This document shows, piece by piece, positions 22,047 through 23,747 of a DNA stretch of 23,747 nucleotides. The stretch's first letter is position 1. Each line of letters begins with the position of its first letter. A program made the translations under genes and the position numbers. Source of the DNA: a bacterium. Its GTDB lineage: Bacteria > ARS69. The stretch spans positions 1 through 23,747 of the forward strand of contig JALGZR010000060.1 of NCBI GenBank assembly GCA_025774805.1, in the 5' to 3' direction. A model generated the notes under the pieces. It searched no databases. It was not told the DNA's origin and saw nothing but the letters and a program-made list of their open reading frames with translations.

Positions 22047-22090
22047 CCCCGCACGTCCATCCCCGCCCTTTCCGCGAGACTCCGAACGAG

Positions 22091-22630
22091 ATGTCCGCCC
22101 GGTCCGTCGCCAGTCTCGGGATCTTCACCGCCCTCGTCGCGGCGCTCGGTTTCGCGCTCGCGGGAGTTCCGAACATCGAGATGATGACACTGGCCGCCTT
22201 CGTCTCCGGCGCCCTCCTCGGACCCGTCCGGGGCGCGTCGGTCGGGGCGGGGGGGATGGCCGTCTACTCCGCCTTCAATCCGTACGGAATCGCCCCACCC
22301 CCCGTGTTCCTGGCGCAGACGGTCGGCCTGGGAATCGTCGGTGCCGCGGGAGGCGGCATCGGAAGTCGCCATCCCCCGGAGGCCCGCCGCCGCTGGCCGA
22401 CGGCTCTTCTCTTCGCGGGTGGGGTGGGTGCCGGTTTGACCCTTCTCTACGACCTCCTGACGAATCTCGGAACGGCGGTCGCGATCGGCGCCGTTCGCGA
22501 TCCGTGGCCCGTCGTGGCCGGGGGCGTCGCGTTCGGAGTGTGGCACATCGCCTGGAACGCGGCGCTGTTCGCGGTCTGTGCGCCGCCGCTTCTCGCGGCG
22601 CTGCAGCGGCGAAGGACCGACGGTTCGTGA
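22091..22630 (+). CDS. ECF transporter S component (substrate-binding membrane subunit)
   Basis: A 179-residue very hydrophobic protein with five to six predicted membrane helices and the look of S components of energy-coupling-factor transporters. PNIEMMTLAAFVSGALLGP is followed by a Gly-rich helix, a SAFNPYG turn and PPPVFLAQTVG. S components bind a vitamin or metal in the inner membrane and share an EcfAAT module encoded elsewhere; no ATPase or T subunit is in the window. The TGA overlaps the GTG of the TonB-dependent receptor (GTGA at 22627-22630), so one substrate probably passes through both. A corrin or similar cofactor is a reasonable guess, but the sequence does not prove it. The start has only a weak ribosome site. 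Confidence 0.8.
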   Translation: MSARSVASLGIFTALVAALGFALAGVPNIEMMTLAAFVSGALLGPVRGASVGAGGMAVYSAFNPYGIAPPPVFLAQTVGLGIVGAAGGGIGSRHPPEARRRWPTALLFAGGVGAGLTLLYDLLTNLGTAVAIGAVRDPWPVVAGGVAFGVWHIAWNAALFAVCAPPLLAALQRRRTDGS

Positions 22631-23747
22631 GGCGCGCCCCGGCCGTCTCCGGCTTCGTCGCCGCGGTTGCTCTGGGAGGCATGTTTCCGGCCGCGGCCGG
22701 GGGGGATCCGGCGGCGCCGGTGACCGCGTCCGAGGTGGACGCCCGCGTGGCGCCGGAGACCGCGTCCGACGTGGACGCCCCGGTTGCGCCCTGGGTTTCG
22801 ACGGACGTTGCCCTCCCACCGGACGGGGACGGTGCGGCGGAGGACTCCACCCTCGCTCCCTCCGACCCCCCCCTCCCGGAGCCGTACCTTCCGGATCCGA
22901 CCGCGGACGCGCTCGCCTCGTTCCGTCTCGAGCGCTCCGTCGACGTGGAGACCCACTCCTTCGGGGGCCCCGTCGACCCGGTCGAGCCGCTCGGAGTCCA
23001 CACTCTGGCCGACCTCCTCCGCACCTCTCCCGAGATCCGCACGCGCGAGCTCTCTCCGGGACCGACCGTCGAGACCTTCGCGTTGCGCGGCAGCGGCTCG
23101 GGGAGGTCCGCGCTCTGGCTTCATTCGTCCCGCGCGGTACCGGGCACGTCGGGCCCGCACTCGCACGAGGTCATGCTCTCGGAGATCGCCGGCTATCGGA
23201 TTCTCCGGGGGGGAGCGGCCGCGCTCTACGGTCCCGACGCCGTCACGGGGGCGGTCCTGCTGCAACCTCGGTTCTCCGGTCCCGACCAGCTCGTCTCGCG
23301 CGCCTCCGCCGAAGAGGGAGTTGACGAATACCAGCGCGGCGCCTTCCAGGTCGCGCGACCGCTCGGAACGAGCGCGAGTCTGTTCCTCAACACGGAGTCG
23401 CGCCGCGTCGACGGCTTCTTCGCCGGAACGAAGGAGGTCGACCGCCACTTCTCCGGCGCCGTCCGCGGAGAGCTGCCGTGGGGTCTTCAGGGGGAGGCCG
23501 GATATCGCCGCTTCGAGGGGGACGGACGCTCCGGGGCCTTCGCTCCCGATCTGCCCACCCGCACGGTCCTCACCAAGAGCGGCACCTACCACGCCCGCCT
23601 CTTCCGTCCGAACGGAGAGGGACGCGGGGCGCTGCTCGAGCTCGGGCTTCTGCGGGAACGCCTGGAGAACATCGGGGGGGGCGAGCCGACGCGGACCCGG
23701 GAGATCCTCGCACCGCGCGCGTGCGTGACGGCAGATCTTCCCCCCAT
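22627..23747 (+). CDS. TonB-dependent outer-membrane receptor (partial, runs off the window)
   Basis: The frame is open from a GTG at 22627 to the last base (373 codons). A signal peptide (RR, then VSGFVAAVALGGMFPAAA) ends near residue 25. Next comes a Pro/Asp-rich linker with a duplicated 12-residue unit. The TonB plug domain follows at about residues 125-215: TLADLLRTSPEI, FALRGSGSGRSALWL, and the hallmark GYRILRGGAAALYGPDAVTGAVLL. The beginning of the 22-stranded barrel comes after it, with alternating strands such as SLFLNTESRRVDGFF. It should import a bound ligand such as a corrin or metal chelate through the outer membrane using TonB energy. Overlap with the ECF S component gene implies a shared uptake route. 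The start is set by the GTGA overlap; no strong ribosome site is present. Confidence 0.88.
   Translation, partial: MRRAPAVSGFVAAVALGGMFPAAAGGDPAAPVTASEVDARVAPETASDVDAPVAPWVSTDVALPPDGDGAAEDSTLAPSDPPLPEPYLPDPTADALASFRLERSVDVETHSFGGPVDPVEPLGVHTLADLLRTSPEIRTRELSPGPTVETFALRGSGSGRSALWLHSSRAVPGTSGPHSHEVMLSEIAGYRILRGGAAALYGPDAVTGAVLLQPRFSGPDQLVSRASAEEGVDEYQRGAFQVARPLGTSASLFLNTESRRVDGFFAGTKEVDRHFSGAVRGELPWGLQGEAGYRRFEGDGRSGAFAPDLPTRTVLTKSGTYHARLFRPNGEGRGALLELGLLRERLENIGGGEPTRTREILAPRACVTADLPP
22714..22785 (+). repeat. Two 36-bp tandem repeats in the receptor's N-terminal linker
   Basis: Units at 22714-22749 and 22750-22785 begin GCGCCGG(T/A)GACCGCGTCCGA and encode APVTASEVDARV and APETASDVDAPV. A third, degraded copy may start at 22786 (APWVSTDVALP). 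The repeat sits between the signal peptide and the plug. Confidence 0.8.

Noticed and set aside
21846-22090. Cobalamin or thiamin riboswitch before the ECF gene
   Set aside because: No B12-box-like GCCACTG and no thi-box CTGAGA/ACCTGA pattern was found in the 245-bp gap.

Overview
The window is GC-rich DNA with dense, tightly packed bacterial genes on both strands. Three traits point to a high-GC member of the FCB/Gemmatimonadota-like bacteria; Candidatus Eisenbacteria would fit, but this is inference from gene content only. They are a secreted FG-GAP protein ending in a FlgD/type-IX-secretion-like Ig domain, an exported tricorn protease, and a TonB-dependent receptor (so an outer membrane). 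No rRNA, tRNA, insertion sequence, CRISPR array or phage gene was seen.

Layout. 1-1136: the tail of an unknown gene, overlapped by a multi-pass membrane protein gene. 1244-3951 (minus): a two-gene operon of a small signal-peptide protein and a TPR-sensor sigma-54 activator, joined by an ATGA stop/start overlap. This is the most unusual unit in the window. 4328-5123 (minus): two small membrane proteins, DUF423 and DUF2752. 5353-5688 (plus): a cytosolic transthyretin-like domain protein. 5713-9441 (minus): the fused 2-oxoglutarate decarboxylase/dehydrogenase E1-E2 protein (Kgd/OdhA type). 9654-13004 (minus): exported tricorn protease. 13319-16741 (plus): a secreted protein with fourteen FG-GAP blades at an almost exactly constant 186-bp period. 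16827-19786 (plus): hutU-hutI for histidine degradation. 20007-21845 (plus): a two-part TPR protein with a TTG start. 22091 to the end (plus): an ECF-transporter S component overlapping the start of a TonB-dependent receptor that runs off the window.

How they work together. HutU and HutI convert urocanate to formiminoglutamate, which leads to glutamate and 2-oxoglutarate. The fused Kgd enzyme then oxidises or decarboxylates 2-oxoglutarate. The tricorn protease could supply short peptides or amino acids. Together this suggests an amino-acid-using heterotroph, although these genes are not one operon. The S component and receptor probably move one scarce cofactor across the inner and outer membranes. 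The small exported protein and the TPR-sigma-54 activator look like a signal/sensor pair, reminiscent of Gram-positive peptide-TPR regulators. That reading is a hypothesis.

Several genes have candidate housekeeping promoters with a TTGAnn - 17 nt - TAnnnT pattern. Motif positions, repeat periods and codon counts were worked out by hand from the sequence. Family assignments rest on recognised motifs, not on database searches.
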